From contig JACKDM010000052.1 in assembly GCA_020633515.1 (NCBI GenBank), forward strand, positions 1 to 33,962: a DNA stretch of 33,962 bases, in the 5' to 3' direction. Of the stretch, positions 24,705 to 33,031 are shown piece after piece. Positions within the stretch are counted from its first letter, which is position 1; each line of letters starts with the position of its first letter. This DNA is from Myxococcales bacterium. GTDB lineage: Bacteria; Myxococcota; Bradymonadia; UBA7976; UBA1532. The position numbers were made by a program, and so were the translations under genes. The notes beneath the pieces are model-generated. The model saw nothing but the letters and a program-made list of their open reading frames with translations. It ran no database searches and was not told the DNA's origin.

Positions 24705-27287
24705 ATGGAGTGCATGCCTTCGTTTCGCGCGCCCCTCGTCGGGCGGAGCGCCGAGAAGCAGGCGGTCGAGGCCGCGTTCGCCGCCGGCGCGCGGGTGGTG
24801 ACGCTGGTGGGGACCGGGGGGGTCGGCAAGACGCGGCTGGCGGTGGAGCTCGCGCGGCAGTGGGCGGACGCGATCTTCTGCCCGCTCGCTGGCGCGACCG
24901 ACGCGGCGGCGGCGAGCATGACGGTGCTGCGGGCGCTGGGGGTGCCGGCGGGGCCGGGGGCGACGGCGGCGCCGGAAGCGGCGGTCGCGGTGGAGCTGGG
25001 GGCGCGGCGCGGGGCGCGGCTGGTGCTCGACAACGCCGAGCAGGTGAGCGGGCCGCTGGCGGCGCTGCTGGCGGAGTGGGTCGCGGCGGGCGCGGTCGCG
25101 GTGGTGACCTCGCGCTGGCCGCTCGGGGTGGCGGGGGAGCGGGTGGTCGCCGTCGAGCCGCTGCCGGCCGCCGAGGCGGTCGCGCTGTTTCGGGCGGCGG
25201 CGCCGCACGGGCGGCTCGGGGCGGGGGGCGAGGCGACGCTGGCGCGGCTCGTCGATCGGCTCGACCGGCTCCCGCTGGCGCTCGAGCTCGCGGCGGCGCG
25301 GCTGGAGCTGTTGCCGCTGCCGATGCTCGCCGCGCGGATCGACGATCGCTTCGCGCTGCTGCGCGACCCCGACCGGCTCGGCGAGCGGCACGGCACGCTG
25401 TGGGCGACGCTCGACTGGACCTGGGAGCTGCTGTCTTCGGCGGAGCAGTCGGCGCTGCGCCAGCTCGGGGTCTTCGCGGGCGCCTTCACGGTCGAGGCCG
25501 CCGAGGCGGTGGTGGCGCTGCCGGCGGGTGAGGTGGTGCTCGACGCGGTGCACGGGCTCTTGCGCAAGGCGATGCTGCGGCTCGAAGGCGAGCGGCTCTG
25601 GATGAGCGAGGCGGTGCGGGCGTACGCGGTGGCGCGGCTCGCCGAGGTCGATCCGGCGCCGGTCGAGGCGCGGCACGCGGCGTGGTTCCTCGGGCAGTGC
25701 CTGCCGATCGCGGCCGAGGGGCACTTCTTCGGGCGGGGCGGCGGGCTCGCGACGCTCGACGCGGCGCACGCCGAGCTGCGCGCGATCTCACGGCGCGCGC
25801 GCGCGGTCGAGCCGCCGACCGCCGAGTCGGCGCGGCGCGCGCTCGAAGCCGCGTGCTGCCTCGGTCCGCTGCTGCATGCCCACCTCGCGCCGGCCGAGGT
25901 CCTCGACGCGCTCGACGACGCCCGCGACCGGGTGCGGCGGGCGGGGCTGGCCCCCGACGCGCTCGCGGGGCACGCCGAGTACCAGCGCGGTCGCACGCTG
26001 CGCTACCTCGCGCGCATGGCCGACGCGGCGGCGGCGATGGACGCGGCGCTCGCGATCGGGCAGGCGCTCGGCGATCGAGCGCTCGCGGCGCGGGCGCTCA
26101 ACGGGCGCTCGGAGCTGTGCAACGTGGTCGGCGAGCTCGACGCGGCGCGGGCGGCGGCGGCCGAGGCGCTCGCGCTGCACCGGGCGCTCGGCAACGTGCG
26201 CTGGCAGGCGATCTCGCATGTGCAGCTCGGCCTCGCCGTGGTCGGGGGCGGCGACGTCGCCGGGGCGCGGGTCGAGCTCGAGGCGGCGCTGCCGCTCCTG
26301 CGGGCGGCGGGCGACGAGCTCTTCGAGGCGATCACCCTCGGCCACCTCGGCACCCTCGACCTCGAAGTCGGCGACGTCGCCGGCGCCCGCGCCCGCTTCG
26401 AAGCGTCGCGCGCGCTGCACCAGCAGGTCGGCAACCGTCGCTCGCGCCTCGTCGCCGCCGGCTACCTCGCGCTCGTCGACCACCACGAGGGGCGCCTCGA
26501 CGCCGCCGCGGCCGGGTACGGCGAGGTGATCGCCGGCTTCGAGGCGGTCGGCGACCCGCGCTTCGCGGCGATCTACCGGCTCTACCACGCGGTCCTGCTC
26601 GCCGAGCGCGGGCCGGGCGACGCGGCGCGCGCCGAGCGGGCGCAGGCGGCGGCGGTCTTCGATCGGATCGGCGAGCGCCGCTGGCGCGCTTCGCGGCGGC
26701 GCTCGCGGCGGCAGCGCGGGCGCGGGACGACGACGACGACGCCTCGCTCGCGGGCGCGCGCGGCGCGCTCGCGAGGCCGGCGACGCGCTCGCTCGCGCCA
26801 GTCGGCGCGCTCCTCGACGACGCGCGCCGCCGCGCTCGGAGCGGGTGACCGCGTCGCCGCCCGCCGCGCCGCCGCCCGCCTCGCCGCCGCGCAGAGCGAC
26901 GACGCCCGCCTCTTCGGCCGCGTCCTCGCCGCCTGGATCGCCGCCGCCGAGGCCGAGGACGTCGCCTGGCGCCTCGCCGCCGACGGGACCCGCTTCACCC
27001 CGCCCGGCGGCGCGACCGTCGAGCTCGGCAACCGCCCCACGCTCGCCCGCCTCGTCGCCGCGCTGATCGCCGCCCGCGAGACCGGCCGCCCGCTCGACAA
27101 CGCCGCGCTCATCGAGGCCGGCTGGCCCGGCGAGCGGATCGGCGCCGCCGCCGCGCAGAACCGGCTGCGGGTCGCGCTCTCGACGCTGCGCAAGATGGGG
27201 CTCGACGCGCTCTTGCAGCGCGACGCGGCCGGCACCGCGCTCGCCGGCGTGATCCGCGTCGAGCCGTCGGCCCGAGGAGACGCGTGA
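24705..27287 (+). CDS. ATPase-TPR transcriptional regulator with C-terminal winged helix
   Basis: About 860 residues. P-loop GTGGVGKTRLAVELA at 36-50, Walker B LVLDN at 106-110, then an AP-ATPase/NB-ARC-type helical region (RLPLALELAAARLELLP, LDWTWELLSSAEQSALRQL). TPR-like repeats run from ~420 to 650 (ALAARALNGRSELC, AISHVQLGLAVVGGGDVAG, AITLGHLGTLDLEVGDVAG). The C-terminal ~95 residues resemble an OmpR-type winged helix (NRPTLARLVAALI, ALIEAGWPGERI, NRLRVALSTLRKMGL). This reverses the usual SARP order. Between ~26690 and ~26850 the natural coding (RFAAALAAAARARDDDDDA) lies in another frame, implying compensating indels. Start may be ATG 24705 or 24714. Confidence 0.8.
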   Translation: MECMPSFRAPLVGRSAEKQAVEAAFAAGARVVTLVGTGGVGKTRLAVELARQWADAIFCPLAGATDAAAASMTVLRALGVPAGPGATAAPEAAVAVELGARRGARLVLDNAEQVSGPLAALLAEWVAAGAVAVVTSRWPLGVAGERVVAVEPLPAAEAVALFRAAAPHGRLGAGGEATLARLVDRLDRLPLALELAAARLELLPLPMLAARIDDRFALLRDPDRLGERHGTLWATLDWTWELLSSAEQSALRQLGVFAGAFTVEAAEAVVALPAGEVVLDAVHGLLRKAMLRLEGERLWMSEAVRAYAVARLAEVDPAPVEARHAAWFLGQCLPIAAEGHFFGRGGGLATLDAAHAELRAISRRARAVEPPTAESARRALEAACCLGPLLHAHLAPAEVLDALDDARDRVRRAGLAPDALAGHAEYQRGRTLRYLARMADAAAAMDAALAIGQALGDRALAARALNGRSELCNVVGELDAARAAAAEALALHRALGNVRWQAISHVQLGLAVVGGGDVAGARVELEAALPLLRAAGDELFEAITLGHLGTLDLEVGDVAGARARFEASRALHQQVGNRRSRLVAAGYLALVDHHEGRLDAAAAGYGEVIAGFEAVGDPRFAAIYRLYHAVLLAERGPGDAARAERAQAAAVFDRIGERRWRASRRRSRRQRGRGTTTTTPRSRARAARSRGRRRARSRQSARSSTTRAAALGAGDRVAARRAAARLAAAQSDDARLFGRVLAAWIAAAEAEDVAWRLAADGTRFTPPGGATVELGNRPTLARLVAALIAARETGRPLDNAALIEAGWPGERIGAAAAQNRLRVALSTLRKMGLDALLQRDAAGTALAGVIRVEPSARGDA

Positions 27288-27850
27288 TGTTCTTCGACCC
27301 CGTCGACCCGCACCTGCGCGGCATGGCCTACGTCAACTACTGCCGCGGCGTCATCGACCCGGCGACCTGCGCCGCGGTCATTGCCGACGCCGAGGCGCGG
27401 GGCTTCGCCGAGGCGCCGATCAACCTGCCCGGTGGCGAGGTCCGCCGGACCGACATCCGCGACAACGACCGGGTGATGTACGACGACCCCGCGCTCGCCG
27501 CGCGGCTGTGGGAGGCGCTCGCGCCCCACTGCCCGGCGCGCGTCGGCGAGGGCGAGGCGGTCGGCCTCAACGAGCGCTTCCGCGTCTACCGCTACGCCGT
27601 CGGGCAGCGGTTCATGATGCACCGCGACGGCTGGTTCGCCCGCGACGCCCGCGAGCGCAGCCGGCTGACGGTGCTCGTCTACCTCAACGACGACTACGCC
27701 GGCGGCCGCACCGAGTTCGACGGCGGCCACGGCGTCGACCCCGAGACCGGCGCCGCGCTCCTCTTCGCCCGCTGCTGCCGCGGCGTCGTCGGCGCCGCGC
27801 CCGCGCCGCTCACCCCTCGATCGCGGTCGCCCGCTCCCGCCACCCGGCCG
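27287..27850 (+). CDS. 2-oxoglutarate/Fe(II) oxygenase, 3'-truncated
   Basis: ATG 27287 overlaps the upstream stop (TGATG) and has GAGGAGA upstream, so translation is coupled to the regulator. The prolyl-4-hydroxylase-like fold is clear: FRVYRYAVGQRFMMHRDGWF with the HxD iron ligands His112 and Asp114, LTVLVYLNDDYAGGRTEFDG, and VDPETGAALLFAR. At this point (~27775) the family should continue to a distal His and the 2-oxoglutarate-binding Arg/Lys, but the sequence becomes unrelated. The frame stays open antisense through the next gene to 28696, which is not meaningful. The listed end is approximate. As read, the protein lacks one iron ligand and would be inactive. Confidence 0.7.
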
Positions 27851-28495
27851 TCACCCCGCCGCCTGCAACAGCCCCGCCCGCGCCGCATACGCCACCACCC
27901 CCGCGACCGACTCGACCGCCAGCTTGCGCCGGATGTGGCTCAGGTGGGTGCTCACCGTGCTCGCCGACACCCCGAGGTCGCGCGCGATCGCGCTCGGCGC
28001 CCGCCCGGCGATGATCCGGCGAAAGACCTCGCCCTCCCGCGGCGAGAGCTGCGCGTGGGCCGGCGGCGCGTGCGGCGCGATCAGCCGGTCGACGAGCGCC
28101 CCCGCCACGAAGCGCCCCGTGCGATGCACCGTGCGGATCACCCGCGCCAGCTCCGTCGGCGGGCAGGTGCGATCCACGCACGCCGCCGCCCCCGCCCGCA
28201 CCAGCGCCGCCGCCTCCCGGCTCGTCGGATCGGCCACCAGCGCCACCACCCGCGCCCCCGCCCGCCGCGTCGCGCGATCGACGAAGGTCGCCGCCAGCCC
28301 CTCGTCGGGCCCCGGCGCGAACAGCACCAGGTCACACGGCAGCTCGGCGAGCCGCAGCAGCGCCGCGCGCCAGCTCTCGGCCGAGCCCACCCAGACCAGA
28401 TCCTCGGTCGATCGCACCCACGCCTCGAGCCCCAGCCGGAAGAACGGCGGGTCGACGAGCGCGAAGAGGTGGATCCTCGTTTGGTTCGACTGCAT
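27851..28495 (-). CDS. LuxR-type regulator with degenerate receiver domain
   Basis: 214 residues from ATG 28495 (G-rich GGGGGGAAAG upstream). Residues 7-125 follow a receiver fold (HLFALVDPPFFRLGLEAW, DLVLFAPG, ARVVALVADPTSREAAALVR). The phosphoacceptor Asp position in DLVLF is not Asp, and the acidic pocket has only one candidate (Asp15). Residues 150-210 are a LuxR/NarL helix-turn-helix (LSPREGEVFRRIIAGRAPSA, STVSTHLSHIRRKL). It is thus probably a phosphorylation-independent DNA-binding protein. It is antisense to the open tail of the oxygenase frame and divergent from the second LuxR gene. Confidence 0.82.
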   Translation of the reverse strand: MQSNQTRIHLFALVDPPFFRLGLEAWVRSTEDLVWVGSAESWRAALLRLAELPCDLVLFAPGPDEGLAATFVDRATRRAGARVVALVADPTSREAAALVRAGAAACVDRTCPPTELARVIRTVHRTGRFVAGALVDRLIAPHAPPAHAQLSPREGEVFRRIIAGRAPSAIARDLGVSASTVSTHLSHIRRKLAVESVAGVVAYAARAGLLQAAG

Positions 28496-28825
28496 GCGGA
28501 CTTTCCCCCCGGCTCGGCGCCGCCCGTGGCGGGATCCGAGCACGTCTCTCGGAGCGCGGCGCGTCCTCCGGCCGCACCCGGTCTTTCTCGATCAAGCGCG
28601 TCGAATTGCGACGAAGATCCGCATCGAAGATCGGCGCCACGCCGCCACGCTCGGGTCCCTCCGACCGGCTCGAATGATCCCAAGCGCATGATTTGAAAGC
28701 ATTAAAAACATTCGACCGTCTGCCTCCGACGGCAGGGGGGGCTCCGCTAGCCTTGGTGGGGTCGCCGCTCGACGCGCCCGCCGACGTCAGCAGCGACAGC
28801 ACCCCGAAGCCCGCTGGAGCCTCCA
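28496..28825. promoter_or_regulatory. 330-base divergent control region between two regulators
   Basis: No gene is seen here. The stretch 28689-28717 (ATGATTTGAAAGCATTAAAA) is the most AT-rich in the window and resembles an UP-element or a helix-destabilising site. Just downstream, CTGCC-TCCGAC-GGCAG (28720-28735) overlaps CCGTC/GACGG (28716-28732), two mutually exclusive small hairpins or an operator dyad. TAGCCT at 28748-28753 is a weak -10. GGAG at 28816-28819 is the ribosome binding site for the TTG-start gene. Confidence 0.4.
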
Positions 28826-29860
28826 TTGACCCCGCACGCCCCGGTCGAGCTCCTCGACCCCGAGCAGCTCCCCACCCTCGACGCGAGCGCGCTGCGGCGC
28901 CGGCTCGTCGAGGCGGTCTGCGCGGTCAGCGACACGACCTGCGGGTTCTGCCACGAGACGCTGCGCTTCGGCCGCGCGCTCGTCTTCGCCGAGCTCGAAG
29001 CGGTCGGCCCCGAGGCGTTCCGCGCCGCGACCCTCGCGCTCGCCGGCCGCTCGGTCTTCGAGTACGTGCGCCCCCTCGACGCCGACGACGACGAGGCCTG
29101 GCCCGGCGACATCAGCCCCTTCGACCGCTTCGCCGTCACCGAGCGCGCGCAGGTGCGCACCCTCGGCGCCTGGACCATGTTCTGGTCGCCCGCCCGGGTG
29201 CGCGCCATGGCCGGCATGACCGTCGTACACGAGGGCCGGCTCATCGGGACCGTGCTCTGCGCCCGCCGCCTCGGCGAGCCCGCCTTCGGCCGCGCCGAGC
29301 TCGCCGCGCTCCGCGCCATCGAGGAGCGCGTCGCCCACCTCTTCGTCACCGCCTGGCGGCGCGGGCAGGCGCACTGCAACGGCCCCGAACAGGCGAGCTT
29401 CCTCGTCTTCGACGCCGACGGTCGCCACGTCTCGACCTCGATCGACGCCGCGCCCTGGCTGCGCGAGCCCGAGATCGTCGCCCGCGTCGGATCGCTCGCC
29501 GTCGCGCTGTGCCGATCGGGCGCCGTGCGCGCCGAGCACTTCGTCCGCCGCGCCCGGGTGCGCCTCGAGCGCCTCGAAGGCGCCGTGCCCCGCGTGCTCG
29601 CCGTCGCCGAAGAGGGCGACCACCACCGCCCCGGCGCCCGCGAGAAGCTCACCGAGGCGCAGCGCAAGGTCGCCGACCTCGCCGCCGCCGGCGCCACCGT
29701 CAAGGAGATCGCCGCCGCGCTCGAGCGCAGCCCCGAGACGGTGCGCGACCACCTCAAGGCGATCTACGACCGCCTCGGGATCGGCAGCCGCGTCGAGCTC
29801 GGCCGCGTCCTCGACCCCCCGCCGCCCGGCGCCCACGGAGATGGATCCGATGCCCGCTGA
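28826..29860 (+). CDS. LuxR-family regulator with GAF/PAS-like sensor region
   Basis: 344 residues from a TTG start with GGAG six bases upstream. The N-terminal ~190 residues look like a GAF-type sensor (FGRALVFAELEAVGP, FDRFAVTERAQVRTLGAW, GMTVVHEGRLIGTVLCARRL). A short PAS-like segment follows (ASFLVFDADGRHVSTSIDAA). The C-terminus has a LuxR helix-turn-helix (LTEAQRKVADLAAAGATVKE, RSPETVRDHLKAIYDRLGIG). CGFCHETLRFGR near residue 40 could bind a ligand or metal. Located 116 bases upstream of the injection-system operon in the same direction, so it may control it (inference). Confidence 0.8.
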   Translation: MTPHAPVELLDPEQLPTLDASALRRRLVEAVCAVSDTTCGFCHETLRFGRALVFAELEAVGPEAFRAATLALAGRSVFEYVRPLDADDDEAWPGDISPFDRFAVTERAQVRTLGAWTMFWSPARVRAMAGMTVVHEGRLIGTVLCARRLGEPAFGRAELAALRAIEERVAHLFVTAWRRGQAHCNGPEQASFLVFDADGRHVSTSIDAAPWLREPEIVARVGSLAVALCRSGAVRAEHFVRRARVRLERLEGAVPRVLAVAEEGDHHRPGAREKLTEAQRKVADLAAAGATVKEIAAALERSPETVRDHLKAIYDRLGIGSRVELGRVLDPPPPGAHGDGSDAR

Positions 29861-29976
29861 CGCATTCGCACCGATCCGTACGCCCCCCCCGAACGGGGGA
29901 TGGTGACGCGCTCGCCGGGCGCGCTCAATGACACACGCGGCCGGTTCGCTGCCGACGCACGGAGGAGGGGGGACGG

Positions 29977-30558
29977 ATGATCGATGCCATCGACGAGACG
30001 GTCCGCGCGCTCATCCGCTCGCGGCTCGACGATGCCTACGCCGACGTCACGATCACCTTCGACACGCCCGACGAGAGTTTTCCCTCGGCGGCGGTCGAGC
30101 TGCCCGCGGTCAACCTGTTCCTGTTCGACATCCACGAGAACCACCTCCTGCGCGAGTCCACCCCGCGGGTCACCCGCGAGGGAGAGACCTGGCATCGCAA
30201 GTACCCGCCGGTGCGCGTCGACTGTCATTACCTCGCCACCGCGTGGACCGGCGAGGACGACACCGCCGGCGAACACCGGCTCCTCGGCGCAGTGATGAAG
30301 GCATTGCTGCGCTGGCGTTACGTGCCCGCCGAGCTCATCGACGAGGCGCTGCCCGAGCAACCGATGGCGGTGCGGGCGTTCGCGCTTCAGAGCGAGTCAC
30401 TCGGCGCTTCGAGCGATTTCTGGCGCGCGCTCGGCTCCAAGCCACGCGCGTCGTTGCGATTCACCATCACCGTCGCCGTGGAAGCCTTCCCGGCGACCGA
30501 AGTACCCCCGCCGCCGGAGAGCGTGGTCGCTCGCATCGGTGAGCGATCGGGGGCGTGA
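29977..30558 (+). CDS. DUF4255 (Pvc16/Afp16-like) protein, contractile injection system
   Basis: 193 residues; start ATG 29977 follows GGAGGAGG. The DUF4255 pattern is clear: MIDAIDETVRALIRSRL, VNLFLFDIHENHLLRES, YPPVRVDCHYLATAWTGED, EHRLLGAVMKALLRWRYVP, SDFWRALGSKPRASLRFTIT. In extracellular contractile injection systems this family (Afp16/Pvc16) terminates the sheath-tube assembly and sets its end. First gene of the operon; the tail sheath follows after 36 bases. No signal peptide, as expected for a particle assembled in the cytoplasm. Confidence 0.88.
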   Translation: MIDAIDETVRALIRSRLDDAYADVTITFDTPDESFPSAAVELPAVNLFLFDIHENHLLRESTPRVTREGETWHRKYPPVRVDCHYLATAWTGEDDTAGEHRLLGAVMKALLRWRYVPAELIDEALPEQPMAVRAFALQSESLGASSDFWRALGSKPRASLRFTITVAVEAFPATEVPPPPESVVARIGERSGA

Positions 30559-30594
30559 CCGTCCCGACGGGACTGAGGAGAGGAGGACCCACCC

Positions 30595-31788
30595 ATGCCC
30601 AACTATGCGGAGAAGGCGCCGGGCGTCTATGTCGAGGAGGTCTCCTCCGGCGGCGCGCCCATCGCCGGTGTCGGGACGAGCACCGCCGGCTTCATCGGGC
30701 TGTTGCCCGCCGGTCGCACCATGCCGACCAACCCGGCGACCAACGAAGCCTACACCGACGCCGACCCCGGCACCGTCGTCGAGGTGACGAGCTACAGCGA
30801 GTTCACCCGCGCCTATGGCACCGCCGATGGCTTCGAGCTCGGCATCGCGCTCAAGGGCTTCTTCCAGAACGGCGGCACCCGCGCCTTCGTCTATGGCATC
30901 GACGCGAGCACGCTCGCGACCCTCGACGACGAGGGCGAGAGCGACGCCTATGGCAACCTGCAAGACGCGCTCGAAGCCGGTCTCGGTGCCTTCGAAGACA
31001 TCGATGACATCGCGCTCGTCGCCGCCCCGCTGCCCGCGGCCGCCGTCGACGCCCGCGCGCTCGTCATCAACGGCAGCCTGCTGACCCACTGCGAGGCCTG
31101 CCAGGATCGCTTCGCGATCCTCGCCGCGCCGCCCAACCCCGAAGCCATCAGCGCGGAGGCGATCAACCAGACCCGCGAGAGCGAGTACGGCGCGATCTAC
31201 TTCCCGTTCATCGACACCACCGGCACCGGCGGCTACCACAACCCCGTCGGTCACATCGCCGGCGCCTACGCCCGCGTCGATGGCAGCCGCGGCGTACACA
31301 AGGCCCCCGCCAACGTCGTGCTCAACGGCGCCTACGGGGTCTCGACCCGCCTCGGCCGCATCAAGCAGGGCCCGCTCAACGCCGCGTGCATCAACGTGAT
31401 CCGCATGTTCGGCCAGAGCGTCACCCTCTGGGGCGCCCGCACCACCGCCGGCTCCGACAGCGCGTTCAAGTACATCACCACCCGCCGGGTCTACAACTTC
31501 CTGCGGGAGTCGATCGACGAGGGCCTCGGCTGGGCGGTCTTCGAACCCAACGATGCCTTGCTGTGGGCCCGGATCCGCTCGACCGTCTCGGCGTTCCTCA
31601 CCCGCGTCTGGCAGTCGGGCGCGCTCGTCGGCGACAAGGCCGACGACGCGTTCTTCGTCAAGTGCGACGCCGAGACCACGCCGCCCGACGTGCGTGACCT
31701 CGGCATGGTCGTCACCGAGATCGGCGTCGCCATCGTGCGCCCCGCCGAGTTCGTGATCTTCCGCCTGAGCCAGAAGACGGCGACCTGA
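30595..31788 (+). CDS. Contractile tail sheath protein 1
   Basis: 397 residues; AGGAGG at 30581-30586 sets ATG 30595. The N-terminal strand KAPGVYVEEVSSG and GVGTSTAGFIG are typical of phage/Afp sheath proteins. LKGFFQNGGTRAFVYGI begins the variable outer domain, and GHIAGAYARVDGSRGVHKAP, INVIRMFGQSVTLWGARTT and RRVYNFLRESIDEGLGW form the conserved handshake core. KCDAETTPPDV and PAEFVIFRLSQ close the protein. Sheath subunits polymerise around the tube and contract to drive it through a target membrane. Partner of the second sheath gene 34 bases downstream. Confidence 0.95.
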   Translation: MPNYAEKAPGVYVEEVSSGGAPIAGVGTSTAGFIGLLPAGRTMPTNPATNEAYTDADPGTVVEVTSYSEFTRAYGTADGFELGIALKGFFQNGGTRAFVYGIDASTLATLDDEGESDAYGNLQDALEAGLGAFEDIDDIALVAAPLPAAAVDARALVINGSLLTHCEACQDRFAILAAPPNPEAISAEAINQTRESEYGAIYFPFIDTTGTGGYHNPVGHIAGAYARVDGSRGVHKAPANVVLNGAYGVSTRLGRIKQGPLNAACINVIRMFGQSVTLWGARTTAGSDSAFKYITTRRVYNFLRESIDEGLGWAVFEPNDALLWARIRSTVSAFLTRVWQSGALVGDKADDAFFVKCDAETTPPDVRDLGMVVTEIGVAIVRPAEFVIFRLSQKTAT

Positions 31789-31822
31789 AGCGCCGACCCG
31801 AGAGCGAACGGAGAGCGATGCC

Positions 31823-33016
31823 ATGAGTGATCCCGCGCTGACCATCCCTGGCTTGTACTGGCAGATCCATCGGCTCGCGCAGACGCCGCTGGATCACGCC
31901 GGGCGCCCGGCGTTCATCGGGGTGGTGCCCGACGCCGGCGACGGTGAGCCGGTGCTCGTCGAGGGATGGGCCCGCTACCGGGATCGCTTCGGCGGCGTCG
32001 ACGCGACGAGCCCGGCGGCGGCGCGGAGCTTCCACCTCGCGGTGCGGGGCTTCTTCGCCAATGGCGGCGCCCGCTGCCGGATCGTGCCGGTCGAAGGCGC
32101 GCTCACCGCGAGTACGCTCGCCGCGGCGCTCGCCCGGCTCGAAGACGAGGAAGACACCAGCCTCGTCGTCGCGCCGGGGGTCGTCGACCCCGCGCTGCAA
32201 GCGGCGATCGTCGCGCACTGCGAGACGCTCGGCGATCGCTTCGCGGTGCTCGACCTGCCCGAGCCCGACGCGCTCAACGCCGCCGCCGCCGCCGACGCCG
32301 CCATCGCGCACGCCGAGTGGCTGTGGCGCGCCGCCGACGGGCGCCACGCGGCGCTCTACGGCCCCTGGCTCAAGGTCGTCGCCTTCGACGGCACCGCGTT
32401 CGTGCCGCCATCGGGTCACGTCGCCGGCGTCTACGCCCGCGTCGACGCCCGCAGCGGACCACACCACGCGCCGGCCAACGAGGTCGTCGAAGACGCCGTC
32501 GACCTGCGCTTCGACTTCGACGTGCCCACCATCGCCCGCCTCCACCCGCCGCTCGCGCTCGACGAGACCGGCCGCCTCGCGGCGCCGTCGGTCAATGTCA
32601 TCCGGGTGCTGCCCGGTCGCGGCATGCGGGTGTGGGGCGCGCGCACGCTCTCCGGTGATCCGACGTGGCGGCACGTGCCGGTGCGACGGCTGACCCTCGA
32701 CCTCGAGCGGTGGATGACCCGCCGCCTCGACGCCATGGTCTTCGAGACCAACGACCCGCTGCTGCGCACCCGGGTCATCCGCGAGCTCGGCGCCCACCTC
32801 GACGCGCTCTATCAGAAGGGCGCGCTGGTGGGACCCATCAGCGAGATGTCGTGGTTCGTGCAGTGCGACGAGACCAACAACCCCGAGGACGTCCGCGAGG
32901 CCGGCCTTCTCATCGCCGATGTCGGCATCGCGCCGGCGGTCCCCGGCGAATACATCACCCTCCGCCTGATCACACGATCGGGCACCGACGCACAAACCGA
33001 GATGCTCACCCGCTGA
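31823..33016 (+). CDS. Contractile tail sheath protein 2
   Basis: 397 residues, GGAGAG upstream of ATG 31823. The same core as sheath 1 (VRGFFANGGARCRIVPV, GHVAGVYARVDARSGPHHAP, VNVIRVLPGRGMRVWGARTL, MVFETNDPLLRTRVIRELG, QCDETNNPEDVREAG, GEYITLRLI) with a different N-terminus (TIPGLYWQIHRLAQTP in place of the handshake strand VYVEEV) and a shorter variable domain. Several injection systems carry two or more sheath paralogues, one of which is often confined to the baseplate end. The missing VEEV strand suggests this is the specialised copy (inference). Confidence 0.93.
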   Translation: MSDPALTIPGLYWQIHRLAQTPLDHAGRPAFIGVVPDAGDGEPVLVEGWARYRDRFGGVDATSPAAARSFHLAVRGFFANGGARCRIVPVEGALTASTLAAALARLEDEEDTSLVVAPGVVDPALQAAIVAHCETLGDRFAVLDLPEPDALNAAAAADAAIAHAEWLWRAADGRHAALYGPWLKVVAFDGTAFVPPSGHVAGVYARVDARSGPHHAPANEVVEDAVDLRFDFDVPTIARLHPPLALDETGRLAAPSVNVIRVLPGRGMRVWGARTLSGDPTWRHVPVRRLTLDLERWMTRRLDAMVFETNDPLLRTRVIRELGAHLDALYQKGALVGPISEMSWFVQCDETNNPEDVREAGLLIADVGIAPAVPGEYITLRLITRSGTDAQTEMLTR

Positions 33017-33031
33017 GAGAGGAGAGACACG

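Noticed and set aside
27287..28696. Oxygenase fused to a ~300-residue C-terminal domain
   Set aside because: The extension is antisense to a well-supported LuxR gene and has low-complexity Arg/Pro/Ala composition.
29886..29899. Rho-independent terminator (CCCCC-GAAC-GGGGG) after the GAF-LuxR gene
   Set aside because: A short stem is present but there is no T-tract, and G/C runs are common here.
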